From: Dolosigranulum pigrum ATCC 51524
GTDB lineage: Bacteria > Bacillota > Bacilli > Lactobacillales > Carnobacteriaceae_A
Direction of reading: 5' to 3'
DNA: 64,000 bases
Assembly (NCBI RefSeq): GCF_000245815.1
Contig: NZ_JH601103.1
Span: 885,324 to 949,323 of the forward strand
Each line of letters begins with the position of its first letter. The first letter of the stretch is position 1. The notes beneath the pieces are model-generated. The model worked only from the letters and a program-made list of their open reading frames with translations. It was not told the origin of the DNA and ran no database searches. Of the stretch, positions 28,045-36,316 are shown one piece after another. The translations under genes and the position numbers were made by a program.

Positions 28045-28767
28045 ATGAGTATGAAAAAACGATCAGATCGTTATAAACAACCAAAAGATGAGTCAAATTC
28101 GTTTGATCGCTTATTCTATTGGCTCATTGCGGGTTTATTTGTTGTCTTAATTGCGATTATTATCTTTATATTTGTCTCAGGCGGCGATTCTGTTGAGCAA
28201 GTGTCTGATGATTTAGTCCAACAAACAGAAGAAAGTAGCGATAGTGCGGGAATAACGGCTAAGAAAGAAAAGTCTACTGATAAAAATGATAAAGCTGATG
28301 ATGATAATGAAGATGATGAAGACGCAGCTAAGACAGACGAAAACCAAGCTACACAAAAACAGAACCGAAACCAAAATCAGCAACAAACACAATCACATCA
28401 GCCATCACACCAACAACAAGGTCAAGAAAGACAGCAAGGGATGAATCAGCAAGGACAACAACCTCAACGTGGTCAGAACCAAACAACCACTAGTGGGGAC
28501 ACCTCTATCGTGAACGAAACCCCTCCGCATGATACGAATCATTATACTGATTTTAGCGATGGCTCTAGCGATCGTCTTGAAATTAGAGATAAGGTCAGTA
28601 CTGTGACTGGAATATCAGAGTCCGATATGATCGAGCGTTGGATTGGAAATGATGGTATTGCACGAGTTGAAGCAACAGTTGAAAGTCGATCGACTGGCGC
28701 AAAATATATTGTGTATTTACAATATGGTAATGGACAATGGCATGTTGAGAGTGTTCATAACAACTAG
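28045..28767 (+). CDS. DUF1510 (YrrS-like) membrane-anchored protein
   Basis: A 240-residue protein: short basic cytoplasmic tail, one membrane helix (about 28-50), a long low-complexity Asp/Gln/Asn-rich extracellular linker (about 55-160) and a folded C-terminal domain (about 165-240, SDRLEIRDKVSTVTGI to VYLQYGNGQWHVESV). The last part matches DUF1510, as in B. subtilis YrrS, a small protein linked to cell-wall synthesis. TAGGAGG, which overlaps the previous stop codon, precedes the ATG, so it is in an operon with the S component. Confidence 0.8.
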   Translation: MSMKKRSDRYKQPKDESNSFDRLFYWLIAGLFVVLIAIIIFIFVSGGDSVEQVSDDLVQQTEESSDSAGITAKKEKSTDKNDKADDDNEDDEDAAKTDENQATQKQNRNQNQQQTQSHQPSHQQQGQERQQGMNQQGQQPQRGQNQTTTSGDTSIVNETPPHDTNHYTDFSDGSSDRLEIRDKVSTVTGISESDMIERWIGNDGIARVEATVESRSTGAKYIVYLQYGNGQWHVESVHNN

Positions 28768-28780
28768 CTAGATGAATGAT

Positions 28781-28810
28781 AAAAACCTTGTTACATGTAA
28801 CAAGGTTTTT
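28781..28810 (+). terminator. perfect 30-base palindromic terminator
   Basis: AAAAACCTTGTTACA followed by its exact complement ends in TTTTT. It separates the YrrS-like gene from the GTPase and rules out the earlier ATG at 28772 as the GTPase start. Confidence 0.9.
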
Positions 28811-28828
28811 AAACATGGGAGAGATAAA

Positions 28829-30046
28829 ATGAAACAATATAGTGCACCATTTGATGTCGTTGATGATATTTTGAAGAAAACCCAACAAGAAATTGAAAAT
28901 ATGCCACCGATTAATATATTAGTTGTCGGGAAAACAGGAGTAGGCAAGAGCACGTTAATTAACCACTTATTTCGTGATAATTTAGCGGAGACGGGAGTGG
29001 GTAAACCAGTCACCCAACATTTGCGCAAAATAACAAAGCAATACATGCCGCTTAATTTGTATGATACACGTGGGTTGGAGATGGATGCACGTGTACAGGC
29101 AGAGATTCAGACAGAAATTTTTGAATTGATCGATGAACATCAAGGGACTGAAGAGGCCATTCAATTCGTTTATTATTGTGTGAATGCCTTCTCGAATCGA
29201 ATTGAAGAGTTAGAGATTAAATTTATAAATAAATTGGCTAAAAAAACACCGGTTATTCTAGTACTCACCCAATCTATTCAAGGACGAACAGATTATTTCC
29301 AGGCATCTTTAGAAACGCTTAATTTACATGTGGCGGCTATTCAACAAGTGATGGCTAAACCGTTTGTCATTAATGATGAGGTGACAGTGGAGCCGTTTGG
29401 GTTAAAGGAGTTGTTAGATAAGTCTTTTGAACTAGTGCCGACAGATCATTATCATACTTTAAATAATATTCAAATAGTTGATTTGAAACGAAAAGTAGCG
29501 GCAGCACGGAAGTGGACAAATGGCTATATAACCTCAACCTTTGGCATCGGGTTTGTCCCCATACCATTCGCGGATGCATCGCTTTTAGTGCCAATGCAAG
29601 TGACGATGCTTGCCCATATTACAGCGATTTTTGGTATTACGATGGACCAATCAACATTAGTGAGTTTAATAGGAGCAGTTGGAGGCACAAGTTCAGCTAC
29701 ATTTTTGGGACGCACGATTGTATCCAATGCCTTTAAGTTTATGCCAGGTGTAGGCACAATTGTTGTTGGTTTAATTAGTGGGGCCACTGCTTCTACAATT
29801 ACTAGCGCATTAGGATTTAGCTATATTGAAGTGCTCACTTTACTAGTAAAACAAGAAAAAGTAGGTACATTGAACATCCGAACGCTCCAAAAAATGATGG
29901 TTAAACAATTTAAGAAGCAATTAAATCGGCGAAAAGATGCGATCAATACAGATGAAGTCGTATTAGAAAAGTCAAAGATGAAAAATATTTTCACGCAAGC
30001 AACTCGAATACTTCGCCAATCGTTGAATAAACGAGATCAATCATAA
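28829..30046 (+). CDS. GTPase with C-terminal DUF697 domain
   Basis: A 405-residue protein. The G domain has the P-loop GKTGVGKST (near residue 32), the switch region with DTRGLEMDA, and VLTQS in place of the usual NKxD. The C-terminal half (about 235-345) is the DUF697 domain, with several hydrophobic helices (GIGFVPIPFADASLLVPMQ, LVSLIGAVGG, PGVGTIVVGLISG) that likely insert into the membrane. Such proteins are thought to act at the membrane in a dynamin-like or regulatory way, but no function is established. ATG 28829 follows GGGAGAG. Monocistronic; the antiporter operon starts 75 bases downstream. Confidence 0.82.
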   Translation: MKQYSAPFDVVDDILKKTQQEIENMPPINILVVGKTGVGKSTLINHLFRDNLAETGVGKPVTQHLRKITKQYMPLNLYDTRGLEMDARVQAEIQTEIFELIDEHQGTEEAIQFVYYCVNAFSNRIEELEIKFINKLAKKTPVILVLTQSIQGRTDYFQASLETLNLHVAAIQQVMAKPFVINDEVTVEPFGLKELLDKSFELVPTDHYHTLNNIQIVDLKRKVAAARKWTNGYITSTFGIGFVPIPFADASLLVPMQVTMLAHITAIFGITMDQSTLVSLIGAVGGTSSATFLGRTIVSNAFKFMPGVGTIVVGLISGATASTITSALGFSYIEVLTLLVKQEKVGTLNIRTLQKMMVKQFKKQLNRRKDAINTDEVVLEKSKMKNIFTQATRILRQSLNKRDQS

Positions 30047-30121
30047 TAATCCATAATTTAAATGCAACGGAATACATGATAAAATGGGGATGATCGTTTT
30101 AAAAGAAAGGGTGAGAATGCT

Positions 30122-30667
30122 ATGAAAAACTTCATTGATAGTGTAGTGCAAGATATGGTTTCTAATATAAAAATTATAAGTGTCTTATTCGTTACGTGGA
30201 TTATTTTATTCGAAAAAATTAACTTATTTGTAATTGTAACGGGTTTGATCATGTCTGTGGTGTCTATTTTATTAACGGATATGTATTTAATGCCAGGGAA
30301 TTATACGGATGAGTATATGTTTGGATTGCGCTCTATGATTCATTATTTTAGCATATTAGTGATTGAAATTTTTGTTGCCGGGATTGGTGTAATTCCCAAA
30401 ATCATATTAGGCGATAGTGACGTAGCTTTCGTAACTTGCGAGACGAAACTAACTGATGAATTCTTGATCAATATTTTGGCCAATTCGATTACATTAACAC
30501 CGGGAACCGTTACCGTAAAAAAATCAGGTAGCACACTCCGTGTACTCACACTAGATACACCAAATATAGCTCGCGATGAAGATCCACGTCAAGTACTACC
30601 ACTAAAATTGGAACACGTATTACTAAAATATGAGAAGACTGTTCAAAGAAGAGGCGAAAAGATATGA
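30122..30667 (+). CDS. mnhE: Mrp/Mbh antiporter subunit E
   Basis: A 181-residue membrane protein, the first gene of a seven-gene antiporter operon. Two or three N-terminal helices (FVTWIILFEKINLFVIVTGLIM) are followed by a cytoplasmic domain with NSITLTPGTVTV, the signature of MrpE/MnhE (MbhA in archaea). It is one of the small subunits needed for assembly of the Na+/H+ antiporter. Start ATG follows AAAGGGTGAG. The stop overlaps the start of the next gene by four bases, so translation is coupled. Confidence 0.93.
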   Translation: MKNFIDSVVQDMVSNIKIISVLFVTWIILFEKINLFVIVTGLIMSVVSILLTDMYLMPGNYTDEYMFGLRSMIHYFSILVIEIFVAGIGVIPKIILGDSDVAFVTCETKLTDEFLINILANSITLTPGTVTVKKSGSTLRVLTLDTPNIARDEDPRQVLPLKLEHVLLKYEKTVQRRGEKI

Positions 30668-30927
30668 TGACATTTGATTGGTTTGTGTTAACCACTTTAA
30701 TAATTCTGTCTATCGGTTCGATATATCGGGTGATAGTGGGACCAACTGTCTGGGATCGTATTTTAGGATTTTCCTACTTTTCGGCGAAGATTATTATGGT
30801 AGGCATTGTTTTTGGAATACTGATTGATCGAATTTTTGTGGTAGATGTTAGTATGATTTATGGGATTTTAGACTTTATCGGAACAATTATGGTTGTCCGA
30901 TTTATTGAGGCAAAAGGTGATATTTAA
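30664..30927 (+). CDS. mnhF: Mrp/Mbh antiporter subunit F
   Basis: An 87-residue protein with three membrane helices, matching MrpF/MnhF (MbhB). The GPTVWDRILGFSYFSAKI stretch after helix 1 and DVSMIYGILDFIGTIMVVRFIE at the end are typical. It overlaps the E gene by four bases and shares one base with the G gene. A second ATG directly follows the first; either can serve. Confidence 0.93.
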   Translation: MMTFDWFVLTTLIILSIGSIYRVIVGPTVWDRILGFSYFSAKIIMVGIVFGILIDRIFVVDVSMIYGILDFIGTIMVVRFIEAKGDI

Positions 30928-31229
30928 TGACAATACTTGATTGGTTGGCGAATGGTATTATTGTAATGGGGTTAATTTTTGTGACAATTGGTATCTATGG
31001 TACGTTTAGATTTAATGACTTTTTCAAGCGAACATTGATTGTAGCGAAAGTTGATACAGTAGGGTTTATTACTGTACTTGTCGGCTATATGATTCGAGAA
31101 GGATTCTCTTATTTTACGTTTAAAATATTTTTAGTGCTGATCTTATATTTAATCACCAATCCGATTTCTTCGCATGCAATTTTGCGATCCGCGGATATGA
31201 GTGACTACAAGATTAAGGAGGATCGTTAG
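30927..31229 (+). CDS. mnhG: Mrp/Mbh antiporter subunit G
   Basis: A 100-residue protein with three helices. The family pattern GTIGxxRFxDFFxRxHxxxKxxT appears here as GIYGTFRFNDFFKRTLIVAKVDT, with the usual His replaced, then GFITVLVGYMIR and an ending TNPISSHAILRSA. It matches MrpG/MnhG (MbhC). The start overlaps the F stop codon by one base; the Shine-Dalgarno (AAAGGTGAT) lies inside F. Confidence 0.92.
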   Translation: MTILDWLANGIIVMGLIFVTIGIYGTFRFNDFFKRTLIVAKVDTVGFITVLVGYMIREGFSYFTFKIFLVLILYLITNPISSHAILRSADMSDYKIKEDR

Positions 31230-31230
31230 T

Positions 31231-31794
31231 ATGTTTGAAGTCTTACTGTTAGTTGCAGTGCTTATTGTTGGTTTTTTAACGGTCATGACGGATAGCTTAA
31301 TGCGAACTGTTATCTTTTCAGGAACATTTTCACTAATAACAGCAATGGCGTATGTGTACTATAATGCACCAGATGTGGCTTTAGCTGAAGCGGCTATTGG
31401 GGTGGGCTTGGCGACCATTATGTACTTAGTTGCGGTCAAAAAAGTGCGCGTATACGATGTTCTCTACATCAATGAAGCGGTTGAAGCTTTTGATGATAGT
31501 GATATTGAAGCGGTTCAAGAGACATTAATTCGTCCGTTAGAGTTATTTATCGAAAAAACAGAAGAACTGGAACCAACCATTGCCTATACGAATAAAGAGG
31601 CAGCGTATTATCAAGAGAAAGCGGAACATGATTTTATTATTTGCCAGCGCAATAATTTAACTTATCTATGCGGAAAGACGACCGATGAAGTTTTCCAAGA
31701 TATTATTGCCAATATGAATGATATTTTATGTGATATTGAAGATATTCGGGTAGTTTATCTGGATCAGGAGGTGACGATGGGTGAATCGGAATAG
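31231..31794 (+). CDS. MbhD-like subunit (stand-alone MrpA C-terminal part, DUF4040)
   Basis: A 187-residue membrane protein. The NAPDVALAEAAIGVGL motif after two or three helices is that of MbhD and of the segment near the end of MrpA. In Bacillus and Staphylococcus this piece is fused behind the large NuoL-like MrpA; here it stands alone, as in archaeal Mbh/Mbs operons. The C-terminal about 100 residues are a soluble tail with two Cys-containing stretches (IICQRNNLTYLCG), not part of MbhD, with no recognised function. ATG 31231 follows TAAGGAGGATC and abuts the G stop. Confidence 0.85.
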   Translation: MFEVLLLVAVLIVGFLTVMTDSLMRTVIFSGTFSLITAMAYVYYNAPDVALAEAAIGVGLATIMYLVAVKKVRVYDVLYINEAVEAFDDSDIEAVQETLIRPLELFIEKTEELEPTIAYTNKEAAYYQEKAEHDFIICQRNNLTYLCGKTTDEVFQDIIANMNDILCDIEDIRVVYLDQEVTMGESE

Positions 31795-32482
31795 AAAAAA
31801 ATCTGTCTACATATTCCAAATCTTGTTATGTGTGACGGCTGCTAGTCTGATGTTATTTATGTTTACTAATTTTTCTGAAACATTAGGAACACCGTTAAAA
31901 GATTTTTTCACGACTGATTTTTATGAAGAAACGGGGGCTAGGAATGCCGTAGCGGGTATTTATTTAAACTACCGCATGTTTGATACATTTTTTGAAGCCT
32001 TGATGTTGATGGTATCTGTGATGGAAGTCATTAATGTGTCGTGGATAAGTAGTCATAGTGAGTCATTCGAATTAAAACCACCAGAAATGTCTTATGCAGG
32101 GGGTTCCCAGATTATTGCCCAAATGATAGGGATTGTGTATCCGTTTGTGATATTAATTGGTTTCTATATGATCTTGAATGGCCATAATTCTCCGGGCGGG
32201 GGCTTCCAAGGAGGAACTATTTTATCTACGGTATTAATTACGCGTTATTTAGTTCATCCAACGTTGGATCTAGATTTAGAAATAATTGAAGTGATCGAAA
32301 AAATTGTATTTATGTTAATTATTATGATTCCGATTCTCTATTTATTTATAGAAATCGTGCCTACTACGGAGTTAACGAATGAACTCTACATGATTATCAT
32401 GAATACACTAATTGGTCTGAAAGTTTTTTGTGGGTTAACCGTCCTCTTTTATCGATTTGTCTTCTATGAAGGAGTTTCTTAA
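31781..32482 (+). CDS. mnhB: MbhE-MrpB fusion subunit
   Basis: A 233-residue membrane protein with two parts. Residues about 1-95 look like MbhE (the last piece of MrpA): ETGARNAVAGIYLNYRMFDTFFE matches its conserved TGAxNxVxxIxxxYRxxDTxxE pattern. Residues about 105-233 are the MnhB domain, with the signature GHNSPGGGFQGGTIL. The GTG start follows CAGGAGGTGA with six bases between, and overlaps the previous gene by 14 bases. Fusion of MbhE to MrpB is also seen in some bacterial Mrp-like operons. Confidence 0.87.
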   Translation: MNRNRKKSVYIFQILLCVTAASLMLFMFTNFSETLGTPLKDFFTTDFYEETGARNAVAGIYLNYRMFDTFFEALMLMVSVMEVINVSWISSHSESFELKPPEMSYAGGSQIIAQMIGIVYPFVILIGFYMILNGHNSPGGGFQGGTILSTVLITRYLVHPTLDLDLEIIEVIEKIVFMLIIMIPILYLFIEIVPTTELTNELYMIIMNTLIGLKVFCGLTVLFYRFVFYEGVS

Positions 32483-32520
32483 TATGTCAAATAGAGTTAA
32501 ATGGAAAGAAGTGAGTAATA

Positions 32521-32868
32521 ATGGAATGGTTTAATGGTCAAACAGTCGGCATCATTCTATTTTTTATTGGTTTATTTGGTTTGATGACAAAGAAGACGAT
32601 TATTAAAACCATTGTGTCCATGTCCGTCATGGAATCCGGTATTTATTTGTTTTATATTAATATTAATTATTCACGGGGAAGTGTCCCGCCAATCGGTCAA
32701 ATTACCAGTGAAGTGGTAGCTGATCCGGTACCTAGTGCATTAATGATTACATCAATTGTGATTGGTATGGGAGTTACAGCAATTGCACTGACGATGTTTA
32801 TGCACTATAAGAAAAAATATGGGATAACCTACTGGAATAATCATCAGAATGAAAGTGAGGGGCATTGA
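32521..32868 (+). CDS. mnhC: Mrp antiporter subunit C (NuoK-like)
   Basis: A 115-residue, three-helix protein homologous to NuoK of complex I. The ESGIYLFYININY region (with the helix-2 Glu that is important in proton transfer) and the DPVPSALMITSIVIGMGVTAIAL helix match MrpC/MnhC. It starts 38 bases after mnhB; the site is weak (GAAAGAAGTGAG). The stop codon overlaps the ATG of the D gene. Confidence 0.94.
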   Translation: MEWFNGQTVGIILFFIGLFGLMTKKTIIKTIVSMSVMESGIYLFYININYSRGSVPPIGQITSEVVADPVPSALMITSIVIGMGVTAIALTMFMHYKKKYGITYWNNHQNESEGH

Positions 32869-34466
32869 TGGCATTATATTGGTTTGTACTGGCGCCTGTT
32901 CTGTTAGGGATGATATCTTTTGTGATTCATGAGAAGCTAAGAGCCCCTTTATTAATAACGTGCCAACTCGGATTTATTTGGTTTGCTGTATCTGTTTTTT
33001 TAACTGTAAAAGAAGAAGGAAAAGTGTTGTGGAATGCAGGAGGATATGAAGATGGATTAGCTCTTAGCCTGTATGCGGATCATTTAGCTATTTTCTTAGT
33101 GTCGATGACGACTATTTTTATGTTGTTTTTTATTATATATAGTATCGGCCAACCTTATTTTCAAGGGCAATTCACATTTTTGTATATGGTTTTACAAGGT
33201 GTGATGCATGGATTATTTTTGTCGAGTGATTTGTTTAATATTTTTATTTTTCTAGAAGTAGCTACTGTCGTCGTAGCGATTCTGATTATGATTAATAAGG
33301 AAAAACAAGCCATTTATGATGGGATGATTTATTTTTTCGTTAATGTCATTGGGACCTCTTTTTTACTACTAGGTATTGGGATGATTTATCATACATTTGG
33401 TTTACTGGATATTCGCTATATTAAGGAAGCCATGCCATTGTTAGAAAATCCAAAGTCGATGATTTTGCCATTCTCATTGATGATGGTTACAGTTTCTTTA
33501 AAATCAGCTTTGACGCCACTCTTTAGTTGGTTGCCTAAAGCTCATGGAACACCTAGTGCGCCGCCCGTAGTATCGGCTATTTTATCTGGAGTTTACATTA
33601 AAACAGGGGTGTATTTATTTATTCGGTTCAATGAGATGTATGCCCCCATTTTGGATATAACGCCATTCTTTTTCTGGGTAGGTTTTATTACATCGGTTGT
33701 TGGCTTTATGATGGCACTTGGTCAACATGATATCAAGTTAATTCTCGCTTACCATACAGTATCTCAAGTGGGTCTGATTATGATGGGTCTGAATATGCAA
33801 GCTGATATTGCTTATTGGGGAGCGATTTTTCATATATTAAATCATGGGATCTTCAAGTCAACGCTCTTCTTAACAGCGGGTATCGTCTATGAGGAATATG
33901 GGACGCGCGATGTGTTCAAAATTCGTGGCGTACTCAGACGGATGCCTCTAGTCGGAATTGCAATGGGATTATCTGTGCTGGGTATTATGGGGGCGCCGTT
34001 CTTTAATGGTTCTATCTCCAAATATATGATTGCGCACGGAACATACGATTATGGAATGACATTATTGTTAAATTTGACGAATTTAGGAACGATTATGTCC
34101 TTTGTTAAATATGGGACAATGCTATTTGGACGCTCAGATGTTGAACTAACGGGTACAACTAAATGGCCAGCTAAGCTATCATCTTTTGTCTTAGGAATTG
34201 CCTCTCTACTGACTGGAATCTATGCTGTAACGTTAACAGATGTACTACTGAATTATCAGGTGCAGGTAGATGCAGCGGAGTATAACCAAAAAACAATGGT
34301 GTTCTTCTTAATGGTTATTGCAGGTATAGCTTTTTACAATGGCATTATTAAGCGAGGGAGCTTCTTGGAAGAAATGGGGCACTTCGAATTGTCGTTCAAT
34401 ACGATTATTACAGTGATGGTGAGTTACTTTATTATTCTAGTCGGCTACCTAAATTTTGTCTTATAG
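32868..34466 (+). CDS. mnhD: Mrp antiporter subunit D (NuoN/M-like)
   Basis: A 532-residue, about 14-helix ion-translocating subunit. It has the proton-pump core of NuoL/M/N: FIFLEVATVVVAILI with the key Glu in helix 5, the SLKSALTPLFSWLPKAHGTPSAPPVVSAILSGVYIKTG block with the helix-7 Lys and the helix-8 loop, and HILNHGIFKSTLFLTAG with helix-12 Lys. It is the only NuoL/M/N-type subunit in this operon. ATG 32868 follows GAGGGGC; a TTG three bases earlier is unlikely. It is the last gene of the operon. Confidence 0.95.
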   Translation: MALYWFVLAPVLLGMISFVIHEKLRAPLLITCQLGFIWFAVSVFLTVKEEGKVLWNAGGYEDGLALSLYADHLAIFLVSMTTIFMLFFIIYSIGQPYFQGQFTFLYMVLQGVMHGLFLSSDLFNIFIFLEVATVVVAILIMINKEKQAIYDGMIYFFVNVIGTSFLLLGIGMIYHTFGLLDIRYIKEAMPLLENPKSMILPFSLMMVTVSLKSALTPLFSWLPKAHGTPSAPPVVSAILSGVYIKTGVYLFIRFNEMYAPILDITPFFFWVGFITSVVGFMMALGQHDIKLILAYHTVSQVGLIMMGLNMQADIAYWGAIFHILNHGIFKSTLFLTAGIVYEEYGTRDVFKIRGVLRRMPLVGIAMGLSVLGIMGAPFFNGSISKYMIAHGTYDYGMTLLLNLTNLGTIMSFVKYGTMLFGRSDVELTGTTKWPAKLSSFVLGIASLLTGIYAVTLTDVLLNYQVQVDAAEYNQKTMVFFLMVIAGIAFYNGIIKRGSFLEEMGHFELSFNTIITVMVSYFIILVGYLNFVL

Positions 34467-34498
34467 AGGAAAATAACGAGTTGCATGACGTATGAAGA

Positions 34499-34527
34499 TT
34501 GAATTTTTGACAGATAAACGATATGAT
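34499..34527 (+). promoter_or_regulatory. perR promoter
   Basis: TTGAAT, 17-base spacer, TATGAT (34522-34527), about 40 bases before the start codon. I find no PerR box over it. Confidence 0.6.
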
Positions 34528-34567
34528 GGATCAGTAAGCATCAAGGATTAGAGAAGGAACGATTCAG

Positions 34568-34993
34568 ATGAACCCAAAAGTAGAAGACTGTATAAACCAT
34601 TTAAAAGAGCATCATGTTCGAATTACCCCCCAACGTCATGCTATATTGACTTATTTAATTGAGACGCATAATCACCCGACCGCAGATGATATTTATCAAG
34701 CACTCGTGAGTGATTTTCCTAGTATGAGCGTGGCGACTGTCTACAATAATTTGCGGTTATTGATGGATATGAATATCGTGACCGAGTTGAAGTATGGAGA
34801 TACATCGAGTCGCTTTGATTTTGTCGGGGAAAGACATTATCATGCTATTTGTTCAATCTGCGGAAAAATTAAGGATATTCATTATCCTGGACTCGATGAT
34901 GTCGAGTTAGTGACGAGCACCTTAACGGGGTATGATGTGTCCTCTCATCGTCTAGAAATTTACGGGGTGTGCCCGGACTGTCAATCGCGTTAA
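34568..34993 (+). CDS. perR: peroxide-responsive repressor PerR
   Basis: A 141-residue Fur-family repressor. The winged helix covers about 1-85 (ITPQRHAILTYL, VATVYNNLRLL). The regulatory-metal ligands of PerR are present: His37-equivalent in NHPTAD, Asp in SRFDF, HYH, and an Asp in GLDDVE. The structural zinc is held by CSICG and CPDC. The RFDFVGERHYHAIC stretch is almost that of B. subtilis PerR; Fur has Glu instead of the Asp. Iron-catalysed oxidation of the histidines releases DNA. Its likely target in this window is dps, with a perfect PerR box. Start ATG follows GAAGGAAC. Confidence 0.92.
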   Translation: MNPKVEDCINHLKEHHVRITPQRHAILTYLIETHNHPTADDIYQALVSDFPSMSVATVYNNLRLLMDMNIVTELKYGDTSSRFDFVGERHYHAICSICGKIKDIHYPGLDDVELVTSTLTGYDVSSHRLEIYGVCPDCQSR

Positions 34994-35032
34994 GAGCGGT
35001 GTGAGATAAATATAATTTAAGGAGGAAGGAAT

Positions 35033-35968
35033 ATGTCACAGCCAAGAGAGACCATACTGTGTGGAATTATTAATGCAACCCCAGATTCATTCTCGGACGG
35101 TGGGAAGTTCAATGAGGTGGAGAAAGCCGTTGAACGCGCCGGCGTATTAATTGCTGACGGGGCAAGCATGCTGGATATCGGTGGAGAATCAACCCGACCA
35201 GGATCTGACTCAGTAGATGATCAAGAAGAAATTGAGCGAATTGTCCCAATTATAAAAGCGATTAAAGCAACATATGATGTGACGATTTCAGTGGATACGT
35301 GGAAATCCCATGTTGCTCGAGCAGCAGTGGAGGCGGGGGCCGATATTATTAATGATATTACAGGCTTACTAGGAGACGCTGAGATGGCTCGAACAGCTCA
35401 GGAATTAGGGGTAAAGGTCATTGCGATGTTTAACCCAATTATCGCTCGACCTAATAATAACAACTCCAAAAAATTTCGTCAATTTGGCTCTAACCAGCCT
35501 TTCAGTTCAGCAGAGATTGAGCAATTAGAAGCTTTGGATATTGTCAGTTGTATGATGCGCTATTTTGAAAAAACACTAGATTACGCCCAGGAAGCCGGAT
35601 TAGCTAGCGAACATATTCTACTTGATCCAGGCATTGGCTTCGGTATGACCAAGCGAGAGAATTATCAGTTGTTGCAGTCGCTAGATGTTATGACAGAAGT
35701 TGGTTACGATATTTTCCTCGGTGTATCGCGCAAACGATTTATTGTCAATACACTTGATACAGCAGGGATTAATGTGGATACGGATACAGAAGATGGGTTT
35801 TTTAACCGTGATCTAGGTTCAGCCATGATCTCAGCGATCGCCGCGTATAAAGGGGTTCGTATCTTAAGAGTACACACAGTTGCTGAACATCGCATAGCCG
35901 TATTGATGGCAGATCATATCACTCATGCTGATCATATTGGTGATGTTGAATTTGAAAGCTATCGTTAG
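35033..35968 (+). CDS. folP: dihydropteroate synthase (Lactobacillales variant)
   Basis: A 311-residue TIM-barrel enzyme that would join p-aminobenzoate with the dihydropterin for folate. Conserved loops are NATPDSFSDGG, DIGGESTRPG, DTWKSHVA, INDITG, LDPGIGFG, GVSRKRF and VHTVAEHR. The usual MHxxGxP strand is replaced by AMFNPIIARP plus an insertion of about 25 residues; I recall the same variant in streptococcal and enterococcal FolP-like proteins. No other folate gene is near, so it is unclear whether it makes folate or another pterin adduct. Start ATG follows AGGAGGAAGG. A terminator follows. Confidence 0.8.
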   Translation: MSQPRETILCGIINATPDSFSDGGKFNEVEKAVERAGVLIADGASMLDIGGESTRPGSDSVDDQEEIERIVPIIKAIKATYDVTISVDTWKSHVARAAVEAGADIINDITGLLGDAEMARTAQELGVKVIAMFNPIIARPNNNNSKKFRQFGSNQPFSSAEIEQLEALDIVSCMMRYFEKTLDYAQEAGLASEHILLDPGIGFGMTKRENYQLLQSLDVMTEVGYDIFLGVSRKRFIVNTLDTAGINVDTDTEDGFFNRDLGSAMISAIAAYKGVRILRVHTVAEHRIAVLMADHITHADHIGDVEFESYR

Positions 35969-35986
35969 TTAGTATAATAGCAGTAT

Positions 35987-36018
35987 AAAAACGCCTAGCA
36001 TAGTTAGTTAGGCGTTTT
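35987..36018 (+). terminator. folP terminator
   Basis: AAAACGCCTA pairs with TAGGCGTTTT across an 11-base loop. Confidence 0.85.
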
Positions 36019-36084
36019 GTAGCTATTTATCTGCTTAGGATGTCTGATGCTATTAAAAGATATCATTAATATGATTAAACCAAA

Positions 36085-36135
36085 TAAAAAAAGACTATCT
36101 AGAAATACTTTAACAAGAAGATTTCTAGATAGTCT
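36085..36135 (-). terminator. terminator of the tRNA-Ser gene
   Basis: A 15-base-pair perfect stem (36092-36106 with 36121-36135) followed on the minus strand by seven T. Confidence 0.85.
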
Positions 36136-36170
36136 AATGACTTATTGTGTACTGAGATAAGTACTAAAAA

Positions 36171-36257
36171 CGGAGGACAAGGGATTCGAACCCTCGATAC
36201 GGTAATCCGTATACTCGCTTTCCAAGCGAGCCCCTTAAGCCACTCGGACAATCCTCC
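36171..36257 (-). tRNA. tRNA-Ser (GGA)
   Basis: An 87-base class II tRNA. The acceptor stem pairs GGAGGAT with GTCCTCC, and G is the discriminator. The anticodon GGA (plus-strand 36221-36223) sits in the loop TTGGAAA of the stem CTCGC/GCGAG, then comes the long variable arm typical of tRNA-Ser, and the T arm with GGTTCGAATCC. CCA is not encoded. It reads UCU and UCC codons. Confidence 0.97.
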
Positions 36258-36316
36258 ATGAACTAACCACATACAATTATAGCAATCCGGATAAAAGAAG
36301 TCAAGGAGATGATGAA

